Part shown: piece by piece, positions 9,227 through 17,653 of the stretch
Numbering within the stretch: the first letter of the stretch is position 1
Layout of the letters: the number at the start of each line of letters is the position of its first letter
Source: SB21 sp964415295
GTDB lineage: Bacteria; CLD3; SB21
Direction: 5' to 3'
Assembly (NCBI GenBank): GCA_964415295.1
Contig: CAYPYN010000001.1
Location: forward strand, 310,001 to 374,000
DNA length: 64,000 nt
Translations under genes and position numbers: made by a program
The notes under the pieces: model-generated
The model's database searches: none
Seen by the model: only the letters and a program-made list of their open reading frames with translations
What the model was told of the DNA's origin: nothing

Positions 9227-10348
9227 ATGAGCCTGCAGATCCGACAGATCGCGCCTTCCGAAATGGGCGCCTTTATTAAGTTCGAATGGGACGTTTATCG
9301 CAACGATTCCCACTGGGTGCCTCATCTTCTGATGGAACGTAAAGAATTTCTTGATCCTAAAAAGAACCCGTTCTTCGAGCACAGCGACGTAGCCTATTTC
9401 ATGGCCTTTGATAGCGGAAGACCAGTCGGCCGGATTGCCGCCGTGATCAATCACGGACACAATGCCTTTCATAACGATAAAACAGGCTTTTTCGGACTCT
9501 TTGAGTGTATGGATAACCGGGAAGCCGCTCATCGCTTATTTGACGAAGCCCGAAAATTTGTTACTGCCAAAGGTATGACAACCATACTCGGCCCTGTCAA
9601 CCTGTCCACCAACGACGAATGCGGACTTTTAGTAGAAGGTCTTGATCAGCCTCCTCAGATCATGATGACGTATAATCCCGGATATTACATTTCTCTGATC
9701 GAGTCCTACGGATTCAAAAAAGCCAAAGACCTTCTGGCCTACTACGTTGACGTGCCCGCGGAGTCACCGGAACGACTTCGGCACGGTGTGGACCTGATCA
9801 TGAAACGAAACGCATTTACCATACGAACGATCAATGTCAAAGACTTCAAAAATGAAGTTGCCCGGATCAAGAAAATATATAACGCAGCGTGGGAACGCAA
9901 CTGGGGGTTCGTTCCTATGACGGACAAAGAATTCGATCATCTTGGCGTTCAGATGAAACAGATCCTCGATCCTAATTTCTTATTCATTGCAGAACATAAA
10001 GGCGAACCCATCGGATTTTCCCTCACCATTCCCAATATCAACGAGGCGCTGATCAAAATACGCGACGGTCGGCTGCTTCCATTCGGATTGCCCAAACTGC
10101 TCTGGTATACCCGCAAGGGACAAGTAAAATCCGTTCGCGTGATCACGTTGGGTGTGACCAAAGAACACCGCAATTCCGGCATTGATATCGTATTCTATTA
10201 TAAATCGTTTGAGGAGGCGATACGGCAGAACATCCGCTGGGCCGAGATGTCATGGATCCTGGAGGATAATATCCCGATGAACCGCGCACTGGAACGTATG
10301 GGCGCAACGGTGTACAAAAAGTACCGTTTATACGAAATGCCGGCGTGA
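9227..10348 (+). CDS. GNAT-superfamily N-acyltransferase-like protein
   Basis: A 373-residue cytoplasmic protein with a GNAT-like fold. The C-terminal half carries the acyl-CoA site region (IGFSLTIPN, VRVITLGVTKEHRNSGI) and the characteristic end MSWILEDNIPMNRALERMGA followed by YKKYRLYE. The N-terminal half (GRIAAVINHGHN, GFFGLFECMDN, ILGPVNLSTNDECG) is the usual companion region of this family. The ATG at 9227 is chosen over an upstream TTG at 9170 because the intervening residues look non-coding. Bacterial ceramide synthases belong to the GNAT-like group, and the following genes encode AUR1-type PAP2 proteins and epimerase-like reductases, so I infer a sphingolipid N-acyltransferase. That role is a hypothesis; an ordinary acetyltransferase is the alternative. 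Confidence 0.75.
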   Translation: MSLQIRQIAPSEMGAFIKFEWDVYRNDSHWVPHLLMERKEFLDPKKNPFFEHSDVAYFMAFDSGRPVGRIAAVINHGHNAFHNDKTGFFGLFECMDNREAAHRLFDEARKFVTAKGMTTILGPVNLSTNDECGLLVEGLDQPPQIMMTYNPGYYISLIESYGFKKAKDLLAYYVDVPAESPERLRHGVDLIMKRNAFTIRTINVKDFKNEVARIKKIYNAAWERNWGFVPMTDKEFDHLGVQMKQILDPNFLFIAEHKGEPIGFSLTIPNINEALIKIRDGRLLPFGLPKLLWYTRKGQVKSVRVITLGVTKEHRNSGIDIVFYYKSFEEAIRQNIRWAEMSWILEDNIPMNRALERMGATVYKKYRLYEMPA

Positions 10349-10421
10349 TGAAAAATTTGATTATGCGCCCGCCTAAGGTAATTCCCGGCAACTTCCCTTT
10401 CATTCATCGCAAGGGCCTCGT

Positions 10422-11333
10422 ATGAATCTTAGGACGATGCACCACACAACCAGCATCATAGACGTATTGGATTACGCTTTTCTCGCCGTACTGACCCTGC
10501 TCCTTATTATTTCTTTTACGCATACTCCTTACCGCTACACGCTTTTGACGTGTTATCTATTTCTTTTTGGTTTCTTGTTTCTCATGGGAAAGCTTCGCGA
10601 GAAAGGGATTTCGTCCCAACGGCTAAAACTAATCCAACTGATCTACCCCATCGTTTTTATGTTTGCGGTTTTCGAAACTTTCTTCATGATCATACCATAT
10701 GTGAATCCCAACCGATTTGACGAACTCTTGATTCAAATCGATCTGGCCCTTTTTGGTGTACATCCGACGGTATGGATCGAGAGATTCGTGACGCCGTGGC
10801 TTACCGAAATATTCTATATTTGTTACTTGTTGTATTTCCCTATGCCGTTGGTAACGGCCGTTTATCTTTATCAGAAAAGGAACTGGAAAGAATTGGAGCG
10901 CATGATCTTCGTCTTCATGATGTGTTATTTCACCGGATATGCAGGTTACTTCATGTTCCCGGCGTCAGGACCACGTTTTAACCTGCAAGAACTGCAAACG
11001 GTTAACTTAGACGGTCTGATTTTCACGGATGCGATCCGGTCGCTCATTGCGGTATTGGAGCCCAATAGTCTCGATGCCTTTCCGAGTCTGCATACGTCCA
11101 TTTTGGTGACAACCCTCATCTGCACGTATCGCGTCTGGAGACAGTACTTCTACTGGCTTATTCCTTTAGCGGTCGGTATTTTCATATCGCTTGTATACTG
11201 CCGTTATCATTATGTTATTGATATTGTGGCCGGCCTGGCATGGTCGGGCCTGAGTTATCTTGCGGCCACAGGATTATTACAAAAGTATCAGGACATGTTT
11301 ACGCCTCACTTTTCACCAATGGAGGAACCATGA
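10422..11333 (+). CDS. PAP2/AUR1-type phospho-head-group transferase or phosphatase
   Basis: A 303-residue polytopic membrane protein of the PAP2_3 (AUR1/inositolphosphotransferase) branch. About six hydrophobic segments are visible, and the three active-site motifs are FPASGPR (about 185), AFPSLHTS (about 225) and CRYHYVIDIVAG (about 262), giving the catalytic His pair and Asp. In fungi this fold transfers phosphoinositol to ceramide; in bacteria members act as lipid phosphatases or head-group transferases at the inner membrane. The stop overlaps the next start by ATGA, so translation is coupled to the CPBP gene. Together with the second PAP2 at 14055 it brackets two epimerase-like genes. 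Confidence 0.83.
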   Translation: MNLRTMHHTTSIIDVLDYAFLAVLTLLLIISFTHTPYRYTLLTCYLFLFGFLFLMGKLREKGISSQRLKLIQLIYPIVFMFAVFETFFMIIPYVNPNRFDELLIQIDLALFGVHPTVWIERFVTPWLTEIFYICYLLYFPMPLVTAVYLYQKRNWKELERMIFVFMMCYFTGYAGYFMFPASGPRFNLQELQTVNLDGLIFTDAIRSLIAVLEPNSLDAFPSLHTSILVTTLICTYRVWRQYFYWLIPLAVGIFISLVYCRYHYVIDIVAGLAWSGLSYLAATGLLQKYQDMFTPHFSPMEEP

Positions 11334-12040
11334 CAGCCGACGGGTCAACCACCCAAAAGAAGAACGAGATCACGGCTTACTTCATTCTTGTCAGCGCGCC
11401 CATACTTCTCACTATCTATTATTATAACGGCAACGCTGAGAGTTTTCTAACTTTTTTCCCGGGATTCAGCGAACACCCTTTGCTTGGGCTCTATAAGGTT
11501 CTTTTTCAATTCACCGTCTTTTTTTTCCTGTTTTTTTGTCTGCCGTTGCTGTTCAACATGTTTTACATGAAAAAACCCTTGAAGGAACTAGGCTTGGGAT
11601 TGGGAGACGTTCGTCTGGGATTGAAACTGACGTTGCCCATCATCCTGCTTCTAGTCCTTCCGGCTGCTTATCTCGCATCGCAAATGGCCGATGTTCGATC
11701 GGCGTATCCTATGGCCAGAATTCTGATGGCTCGCCATGATCTTCTGACGTCTTATGACCTTGCTTATGTCTTGCTGTATTACGTTGCGTGGGAGTTCTAT
11801 TTCAGGGGTTTTATGCTTTTCGGTACCCGGGAAGCGCTTGGCGACACGATGGCCATAGTCGTTCAGACCATTCCGTCGTGCCTCATTCATCTGGGAAAAC
11901 CGGAAGGCGAGACGATCGGCGCGGTCGCGGTCGGGATCATTTTCGGGTTTATAGCCGTACGCACCCGGTCGATCTGGTATGTTTTTCTTATTCACGCGTC
12001 TCTCGGTATTTTGACAGATCTATTCATCATTTTTTTCTAA
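11330..12040 (+). CDS. CPBP family intramembrane metalloprotease
   Basis: A 236-residue membrane protein whose start is set at the ATG at 11330 by the GGAGG ribosome site and the 4-base ATGA overlap with the PAP2 gene; the frame stays open further upstream inside PAP2 but without support. About six to seven hydrophobic segments occur. The CPBP motif 1 appears as WEFYFRGF, so the first Glu is kept but the second is Phe, a variant found in part of the family. Motif 2 is IPSCLIHLGKP and motif 3 LIHASLGI. The His residues needed for metal binding or catalysis are therefore present. Its position inside a lipid-type operon suggests a membrane role tied to those products, but the substrate is unknown. 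Confidence 0.75.
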   Translation: MTADGSTTQKKNEITAYFILVSAPILLTIYYYNGNAESFLTFFPGFSEHPLLGLYKVLFQFTVFFFLFFCLPLLFNMFYMKKPLKELGLGLGDVRLGLKLTLPIILLLVLPAAYLASQMADVRSAYPMARILMARHDLLTSYDLAYVLLYYVAWEFYFRGFMLFGTREALGDTMAIVVQTIPSCLIHLGKPEGETIGAVAVGIIFGFIAVRTRSIWYVFLIHASLGILTDLFIIFF

Positions 12041-12049
12041 TGCGGATTT

Positions 12050-13054
12050 ATGAAAATTCTCATCACCGGAGCCAATGGTTTTATCGGAAGCAATCTCGCG
12101 GAACGTCTCCTGCGCGACGGCCACGAGGTACGAGGACTGGTAAGGAAGAACAGCGATCTTTCTTTTTTGAACGGGTTGGCGATAGAACCGGTTTTCGGAG
12201 ACATCACCGATCCTGCCGCCGTAGATACAGCCGTCAAAGGCATGAACATCGTCATCCATGTTGCAGGACTGGCGTCAGACTGGGGACCGTATGATGCGTT
12301 TTATAAGGTCAACGTTCTGGGAACACGCAACGTGATGGAAGCCTGTTCCAAGCACAGTATCGTACGACTGGTGCATATCAGTACAACCGCTCTGCACGGT
12401 TTTCCCGGTTTCCAAAATGCGACCGAGGAAACCCCTCTCGCAAAAACGATCTGGCCTTACTGCGAAACCAAGAAACTGGCCGAACTGGAGTTAAAAGAAT
12501 ATGCGCAGAAAACCGGACTGGATACGGTCATCATCCGGCCGGGAAATGTATTTGGTTCCAAGGACCACACTTTTTTTGAGAAGTACGCCGATGCTCTGAG
12601 ACAGAGAATGTTGGGTTACGTGAGCGGGGGAACCTGCTTGACGTGTCCGACGTACATCGAAAACCTAACGGATGCCGTGACTCGTGCATGCTTCATGAAG
12701 AATATTTCGGGTCAGACCTTCATTATTACAGACGGGCTTGAAATAACATGGAAAGCATTCACAGAAAAGATTGCCGATGTGCTTGGTTATCCGCGGCCTA
12801 TTTATAGTCTTCCATTCCGTCTAGGCTATGGGTTAGCGATTGTTGTAGAAGCCCTGTACCGTTCGCTCGGTATACGTTCGGCACCATTTATTACACGCTA
12901 CCGTATATGCAACGGCGGCAGGAATTACCACTTTTCAATAGAGAAAGCCCGGCGGTTATTGGGATACGAGCCGGCCGTGACTCTGGACGAAGCCATAAGG
13001 CGCACCGCGGCATGGTATCAGAAAAAAACAAATCCCGGAAAAGTCCAATCATGA
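12050..13054 (+). CDS. NAD-dependent epimerase/reductase (extended SDR)
   Basis: A 334-residue extended short-chain dehydrogenase. The Rossmann motif GANGFIGS is at residues 7-14, the catalytic Tyr-x3-Lys is YCETK at about 143-147 with upstream HISTTAL, and IRPGNVFG follows. The C-terminal substrate domain resembles 3-beta-hydroxysteroid dehydrogenase/epimerase types. It begins 9 bases after the CPBP gene and its stop overlaps the next gene by ATGA. The bacterial ceramide reductase (CerR) of Caulobacter belongs to this NAD-dependent epimerase group, so a keto-reduction of a sphingoid or sterol-like lipid is a reasonable inference from context. Sugar-nucleotide epimerisation is the alternative. 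Confidence 0.82.
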   Translation: MKILITGANGFIGSNLAERLLRDGHEVRGLVRKNSDLSFLNGLAIEPVFGDITDPAAVDTAVKGMNIVIHVAGLASDWGPYDAFYKVNVLGTRNVMEACSKHSIVRLVHISTTALHGFPGFQNATEETPLAKTIWPYCETKKLAELELKEYAQKTGLDTVIIRPGNVFGSKDHTFFEKYADALRQRMLGYVSGGTCLTCPTYIENLTDAVTRACFMKNISGQTFIITDGLEITWKAFTEKIADVLGYPRPIYSLPFRLGYGLAIVVEALYRSLGIRSAPFITRYRICNGGRNYHFSIEKARRLLGYEPAVTLDEAIRRTAAWYQKKTNPGKVQS

Positions 13055-14034
13055 AGGCTCTGGTGACCGGTTCGACCGGATTCATAGGCAGTCACCTGGT
13101 CGAGGCGCTGGCCAGCAGAGGTTATGAAGTATCCTGTCTTGTTCGGTCCAACAGCGATCTTTCGTACTTCAAAAATCTTGATGTCAAACTTTTTACCGGC
13201 GACATTACCGACCGCGAATCGCTGGTAGAGCCTGTTCGTACGGCCGATTATATCTTTCATATTGGCGGAATCACCAAAGCTTCCGCGGAATCTGCGTATT
13301 ACAAAGTCAACGCCGACGGTTCACGAATCCTTTATGAAACCTGCGCGGCCCACAATCCCGGTATCAAGAAGATCGTTCATCTGAGCAGTTTGGCGGCCGC
13401 GGGCCCGGCTCACGAAGAGCGCCCGCGTATCGAAAGCGACGCCCATCGCCCCGTAACGCACTACGGCAAAAGCAAACTGGAAGGCGAAGCATACGCGCTC
13501 CAGTACAGTAAATCCCTTCCGGTCACGATCATTCGTCCTCCGGCGGTTTACGGTCCCCGAGAGAAGGACATATTTTTCTATTTCCAGTTGATCCACGCGC
13601 ATCTTCGCCCTATTCTCGGATGGAAAAAGAAATATCTCAGCCTGATCTACGTAAAAGATCTTATATCCGCGATCATCCTGGCCGCCGAGTCTCCACGCAG
13701 TACGGGGCAGATCTATTATGTGGACGACGGACGAATTTATTCGTGGCAGGAATTGAGCGGCGGCATACAAAAGGCCGTTGGAAAAAGAGCATTGCCCATT
13801 TTTGTGCCTGAGTGGATGATCACGATCGTAGCGTGGATCGCGGAAGCGGAAAGCCTGTTTACCAAACGGACGCCGCTACTGAGCCGGGAGAAGATCGTGG
13901 AATTAAAACAAAGGTCCTGGGCAACTTCATCCGAAAAGATACGTAGTGAACTTGGTTTCAGGCCCATGTATGACCTGGAAAAGGGCTGTTACGAGACCGC
14001 GGCATGGTACCGCGAGAACGGGTGGCTCAAGTAG
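13051..14034 (+). CDS. NAD-dependent epimerase/reductase (extended SDR), tandem paralogue
   Basis: A 327-residue paralogue of the preceding protein. The start at 13051 is fixed by the ATGA overlap with the upstream stop. It shares the nucleotide-binding opening GSTGFIGSHL, the CLVRSNSDLSYF segment (compare GLVRKNSDLSFL in the neighbour), the HYGKSK catalytic Tyr-x3-Lys and the IRPPAVYGP motif. The C-terminal half differs, so the two probably act on different substrates or successive intermediates. Tandem epimerase-like reductases between two AUR1-type PAP2 genes make a membrane-lipid pathway more likely than sugar metabolism; this is inference from gene order. Confidence 0.82.
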   Translation: MKALVTGSTGFIGSHLVEALASRGYEVSCLVRSNSDLSYFKNLDVKLFTGDITDRESLVEPVRTADYIFHIGGITKASAESAYYKVNADGSRILYETCAAHNPGIKKIVHLSSLAAAGPAHEERPRIESDAHRPVTHYGKSKLEGEAYALQYSKSLPVTIIRPPAVYGPREKDIFFYFQLIHAHLRPILGWKKKYLSLIYVKDLISAIILAAESPRSTGQIYYVDDGRIYSWQELSGGIQKAVGKRALPIFVPEWMITIVAWIAEAESLFTKRTPLLSREKIVELKQRSWATSSEKIRSELGFRPMYDLEKGCYETAAWYRENGWLK

Positions 14035-14054
14035 ATTCAGAGAAGCCAAAGGAT

Positions 14055-14996
14055 ATGTTCGAGATCAGTAAAATAAGAAACGGCACTTCCTTTCCAAACC
14101 ATACGCCACCTGTCCCGAAAAACAATTTCATCCATCTCCTGAATCCCAACGACTGGGCGTTCCTCAGCTACCTTGCCGTGGTGGGTGCTATCATCGTCAC
14201 TTTTCACGCAAATCTTTCGAACTGGCCGGCATTCCTCGCCGTTCAGATTACGGTAGTTGCAGGGATCTTATGGCTGGTATATGCCTATCACCGGGCTCCT
14301 TCACCGACGCTCGGAATCATCAGGCATTGGTATCCGATCTTATTTTTTACGTTCCTCTACATGCAGGCCGGCTTATTCAATCAGCTCGTATTCCAGGGCT
14401 ACGCCGACAATTTTTTTTCCGATTTGGATCAATGGATATTCGGCGTCAATCCTAATATCTGGCTATACGAACGGTTGAATAACTTCTATTTCAACGAACT
14501 GATCCACTTGTGTTATTTTTCCTATTACGTTCTACCCGTTGTTTTAGGCGTGATCTTGTATATAGCCAAAGATCGGGAATTCTACCGGACGCTTTTTGGT
14601 ATCTCCATCACCTTCTATTTTTGCTATCTACTCTATATCCTGCTTCCGGTTGCAGGACCGGTCGATCAGCGTCAGGGACGTTTCACCGACGGAGGACCCT
14701 TCGTACAAATCATGGATTGGATCTATATGGAAGCGGAAAAACCCGGGGCGGCTTTCCCGAGTTCTCACGTTGCGATCGCTTTGATCACGCTGATGTATGC
14801 CTTCCGACTTCACAGGACGGCGTTCTGGATCTTTCTTCCCTTTATCGCCGGTCTGGTCTTTTCGACTTTTTACGGTTTCTATCACTATGTCGTGGATGCG
14901 ATCGCAGGCGCCGTCGTGGCCGTAGGCTCATATTATTTATGCAACTATCTCTTCGATAAATATGCGAAGGCGAAATTTCCTAATCATTTCCCGTAA
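14055..14996 (+). CDS. Second PAP2/AUR1-type membrane protein
   Basis: A 313-residue polytopic membrane protein of the PAP2_3 branch, related in layout to 10422-11333. Motifs are LPVAGPVD (about 215), AFPSSHVA (about 247) and FYHYVVDAIAG (about 291). I choose the ATG at 14055, preceded by AAGGA, over the in-frame ATG at 14004 that would overlap the upstream gene by 31 bases. The protein begins with about 30 polar residues before the first membrane segment. Its last 17 bases overlap the end of the convergent AlkB-like gene, so there is no room for a conventional terminator between them. Phosphatase and head-group transferase remain equally possible. Confidence 0.82.
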   Translation: MFEISKIRNGTSFPNHTPPVPKNNFIHLLNPNDWAFLSYLAVVGAIIVTFHANLSNWPAFLAVQITVVAGILWLVYAYHRAPSPTLGIIRHWYPILFFTFLYMQAGLFNQLVFQGYADNFFSDLDQWIFGVNPNIWLYERLNNFYFNELIHLCYFSYYVLPVVLGVILYIAKDREFYRTLFGISITFYFCYLLYILLPVAGPVDQRQGRFTDGGPFVQIMDWIYMEAEKPGAAFPSSHVAIALITLMYAFRLHRTAFWIFLPFIAGLVFSTFYGFYHYVVDAIAGAVVAVGSYYLCNYLFDKYAKAKFPNHFP

Positions 14997-15990
14997 CTTT
15001 CGGAATTCGTTGTCTCATCACACGGCGCCATACGGGCGGCAACAGCGCAAGATAAAAACAAACATAATATCCCGCCGGCAACCTTGGGCCCTCGTCAAAC
15101 CCCTGTAATCTCCAGTATTCTTTGGATGCTGTCATATGATGGTCCGAATGCCTTGTCAACTCTACCAGAGTCCATCGGCTCCATCGTTGTTCGCTCTGCC
15201 AGCTGTGCCTTGCAAGAACACGTTCTACGGGATCTCGCCTCAGTCCCCAATGACGAATGTAATTCACGAACTCGAGTAGAAAGATCGAAAACAGACTTTG
15301 AATGAGCCAGACCAAGAGGACCGACGATCCCATCAGCACCAGTACGGCCAACAAGGAAATGACCTGAACCAATAAGAACCACAATACAGGATTGAGCAGA
15401 ATGGCGTTGCTTTTCTCTTTTATGATTCCGAAAGCGCTGATCCATTGGCGAGGAATGGTTCGGATAATGAATAACCACAATCCTTCGTCTTCACGGGCGG
15501 AGGCCGGATCGAGATTCGTTGCTACATTCTTATGGTGGCCACGGATGTGTTCCACATAGAAATGCATGTAGTGCACCGTCCACAAGAGGAAGATGCCCAG
15601 ATAACGTTGGAATACGGTTTTGCGGTGAATGAGTTCATGCGCTATCACGATTGCGGAAATACCGGAATTCGTTCCGGTGGACAGCGCCGCCATAAAGGTA
15701 TACTTGTTGAACCCGATCTTTGCCGCCAAATAGGCCAGGCTTGAAACGGCCGTGATCTGCAATACCGCGTGGGCGTATAGAATGAAATCAAAGAATCCAG
15801 GATCGTCGGACTCCAGATTTCGTCCCTTGGATTCACCCAATATCATGTCAAGAAGCGGATATATGCCGAAGGCGGTGAATAATGAAGCAAGAACGGCCCA
15901 GCCGCCGGCCAGGTTGCCTGCGATCGTGACCAACGGAAGGATAAGACTGCATAGATAAACGGCTCTGGACTGTATGAACGTTGTTGTCAT
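14980..15990 (-). CDS. alkB: AlkB-type membrane di-iron hydroxylase (alkane 1-monooxygenase family)
   Basis: A 336-residue integral membrane non-heme di-iron hydroxylase. The full histidine set is visible: HELIHR, HFYVEHIRGHHKN and RHSDHH, plus the NYIRHWGL signature between them and the segment RLQGFDEGPRLPAGY near the end, all in the order of alkane 1-monooxygenases. About six hydrophobic segments are present. The enzyme hydroxylates terminal or near-terminal carbons of alkyl chains at the inner membrane, with electrons from rubredoxin; no rubredoxin gene is in the window. It converges on the PAP2 gene with a 17-base overlap. Alkane degradation is the textbook role, but in this lipid-gene setting hydroxylation of a fatty or sphingoid chain is a real alternative. 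Confidence 0.87.
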   Translation of the reverse strand: MTTTFIQSRAVYLCSLILPLVTIAGNLAGGWAVLASLFTAFGIYPLLDMILGESKGRNLESDDPGFFDFILYAHAVLQITAVSSLAYLAAKIGFNKYTFMAALSTGTNSGISAIVIAHELIHRKTVFQRYLGIFLLWTVHYMHFYVEHIRGHHKNVATNLDPASAREDEGLWLFIIRTIPRQWISAFGIIKEKSNAILLNPVLWFLLVQVISLLAVLVLMGSSVLLVWLIQSLFSIFLLEFVNYIRHWGLRRDPVERVLARHSWQSEQRWSRWTLVELTRHSDHHMTASKEYWRLQGFDEGPRLPAGYYVCFYLALLPPVWRRVMRQRIPKVTGND

Positions 15991-16133
15991 AAGTATACCC
16001 TTTCCTGGAAATCTGCAAATGTACAGCCGACAATCGCCATAAGGTATTATATCCCATATAGATTCTCAAATATTTTGTATCTAAAGGTTGTATTCATTAA
16101 CTTTTGCAGCGAATGATTTTTCACCATCATTAA

Positions 16134-16889
16134 ATGACTATGAAAACTTACATCATCTCCGGAGGCGGTACCGGTATCGGACGCGCCATGGCGCAGGAAC
16201 TGGCCAAAGATCATACCGTCATTCTTTGCGGACGCAACCTGAAAAATCTTGAAGACACCCGATCCGCGCTGGATCATTCAGCCCGTCAACGGATCCTATG
16301 CATGGATATTCGTTCACTCGGGAGTATTCAGGAAGCCGCAACTGAACTTGACCTCACTTACGTTGACGGTATCATTGCCAACGCGGGAATCGGCGGCGCC
16401 AACTTTTTTGGCCCCAACGACCGCTGGGAAGAAATCATACAAACCAATCTGACAGGTACCTATCATTTTGTTAATGCCTTTCTTCCAAGGCTGCGAAAGA
16501 GTTCGTCCGAATACAAACATATCATCATCACCTCCTCCATTCTGGCCAGACTCGGCGTATCCAAATACTCCGCCTATTGCGCCAGCAAAGCCGGCCTGCT
16601 CGGCCTGATGCGAAGCTGGGCCGTAGAGATGGCTCCCGAAAGGATCCTCGTCAACGCGATCTGCCCCGGTTGGGTCAATACGCAGATGTCTCAGGACGGC
16701 ATGGAAGAGATCGCCGAGGGACTTAACATCACCAAAGAGCAATTCCACACCATCGCAATGCAGTCGGTCCCTTTGGGCAAAATGTCCGAACCCGAAGAGA
16801 TCGCCGAACTTGCGGCCTACCTCTTAAGGCAGACCAGCATCACCGGGCAAACGCTCGATATCAACAACGGCGCCATCATGAATAGTTGA
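16134..16889 (+). CDS. Short-chain dehydrogenase/reductase
   Basis: A 251-residue classical SDR that uses NAD(P)H to oxidise or reduce an alcohol/ketone. The nucleotide-binding GGGTGIGRA is at residues 10-18, IANAGIGG follows, and the catalytic Ser (ITSSIL) and Tyr-x3-Lys (YSAYCASK) are in place, with CPGWVNT after them and the typical TGQTLDINNG ending. Two possible ATGs lie two codons apart at 16134 and 16140. It diverges from the AlkB-like gene and is followed by a 164-base gap, so it seems to be a single transcription unit. Substrate is unknown; FabG-like 3-oxoacyl reduction is possible but not demonstrated. Confidence 0.87.
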   Translation: MTMKTYIISGGGTGIGRAMAQELAKDHTVILCGRNLKNLEDTRSALDHSARQRILCMDIRSLGSIQEAATELDLTYVDGIIANAGIGGANFFGPNDRWEEIIQTNLTGTYHFVNAFLPRLRKSSSEYKHIIITSSILARLGVSKYSAYCASKAGLLGLMRSWAVEMAPERILVNAICPGWVNTQMSQDGMEEIAEGLNITKEQFHTIAMQSVPLGKMSEPEEIAELAAYLLRQTSITGQTLDINNGAIMNS

Positions 16890-16959
16890 GTTGTTGCTGA
16901 TACCGGTGCGCAGATCCCCTATGAGTTCGAGAAGGCATCAGGAGATTGATTTGACAGGG

Positions 16960-16994
16960 TAAATATATTTTCCAAATTCCATTAAATATATTTT
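16960..16994. promoter_or_regulatory. Paired AT-rich palindromes upstream of the biotin-carrier gene
   Basis: The 12-mer TAAATATATTTT occurs at 16960-16971 and again at 16983-16994. Each copy contains the perfect 10-bp palindrome AAATATATTT, and the copies are 23 bases apart, close to two helical turns. A TTGACA lies at 16951-16956 but no well-placed -10 is evident. This could be a paired operator or AT-rich promoter element for the gene at 17054. Confidence 0.35.
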
Positions 16995-17053
16995 GAATTT
17001 TTGCGTTGGATATGTTAGTTTTACCCCATTCCTGAAGTCACTTATTATTACTT

Positions 17054-17569
17054 ATGAAATACAAAGTCTCCAACGAGACCAAAGAATTCGACATTGAAAT
17101 TCTGGAGGACGGCGACCGGCTAAAAGTCCGCATCGGCAAAGAATCCGTGCAGGAAATGACCGTCGACTTCAAAACGGTCGGCCAGGGTTCCGTTCACTCC
17201 ATGCTGGTCGGAGATGACAGCTACCGTCTTATCATCGGCCGGAACGGCCATACGCACAAAGTGTACACGCGCGGATACCGTTTTGAATACCAAGTTGAGG
17301 ACGAACGCACGTATCTGATGCGCACGCTGATCGGGCAGAATAAAACCCGATCCGGCGGAGAGGTCAAAGCGCCGATTCCCGGACTGGTCACCAAGATCCT
17401 CCTGCAGGAAGGTGACAACGTGACCCACGGGCAAGGCGTGATGATCCTTGAAGCGATGAAAATGGAGAACGAGATCAAGTCGCCCGTAGACGGCAGGATC
17501 AAACGTCTCCATCTGAAGCCCGGCCAGAACGTTGAGAAAGGCCAAGTGCTTTTCGAAGTGGAAACCTGA
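17054..17569 (+). CDS. Biotin carboxyl carrier protein/biotin-lipoyl domain subunit
   Basis: A 171-residue carrier subunit of an acyl-CoA carboxylase. The C-terminal biotinyl domain starts at about residue 103 (GEVKAPIPGLV) and contains the biotinylation motif EAMKMEN with the acceptor Lys at residue 136, then LKPGQNVEKGQ. The N-terminal 100 residues form a beta-rich region of the type seen in propionyl-/methylcrotonyl-CoA or oxaloacetate decarboxylase carriers rather than the Ala/Pro linker of AccB. No biotin carboxylase or carboxyltransferase gene is adjacent, so its complex is encoded elsewhere. Two AT-rich palindromes lie upstream. Confidence 0.88.
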   Translation: MKYKVSNETKEFDIEILEDGDRLKVRIGKESVQEMTVDFKTVGQGSVHSMLVGDDSYRLIIGRNGHTHKVYTRGYRFEYQVEDERTYLMRTLIGQNKTRSGGEVKAPIPGLVTKILLQEGDNVTHGQGVMILEAMKMENEIKSPVDGRIKRLHLKPGQNVEKGQVLFEVET

Positions 17570-17653
17570 CAATTTTTCTTTTTTTACATATAAACACCTT
17601 ATAGCCGTTCGGTCGATCACGTCTCCGCCGTTAACGGTGAGAAAGATACACCT

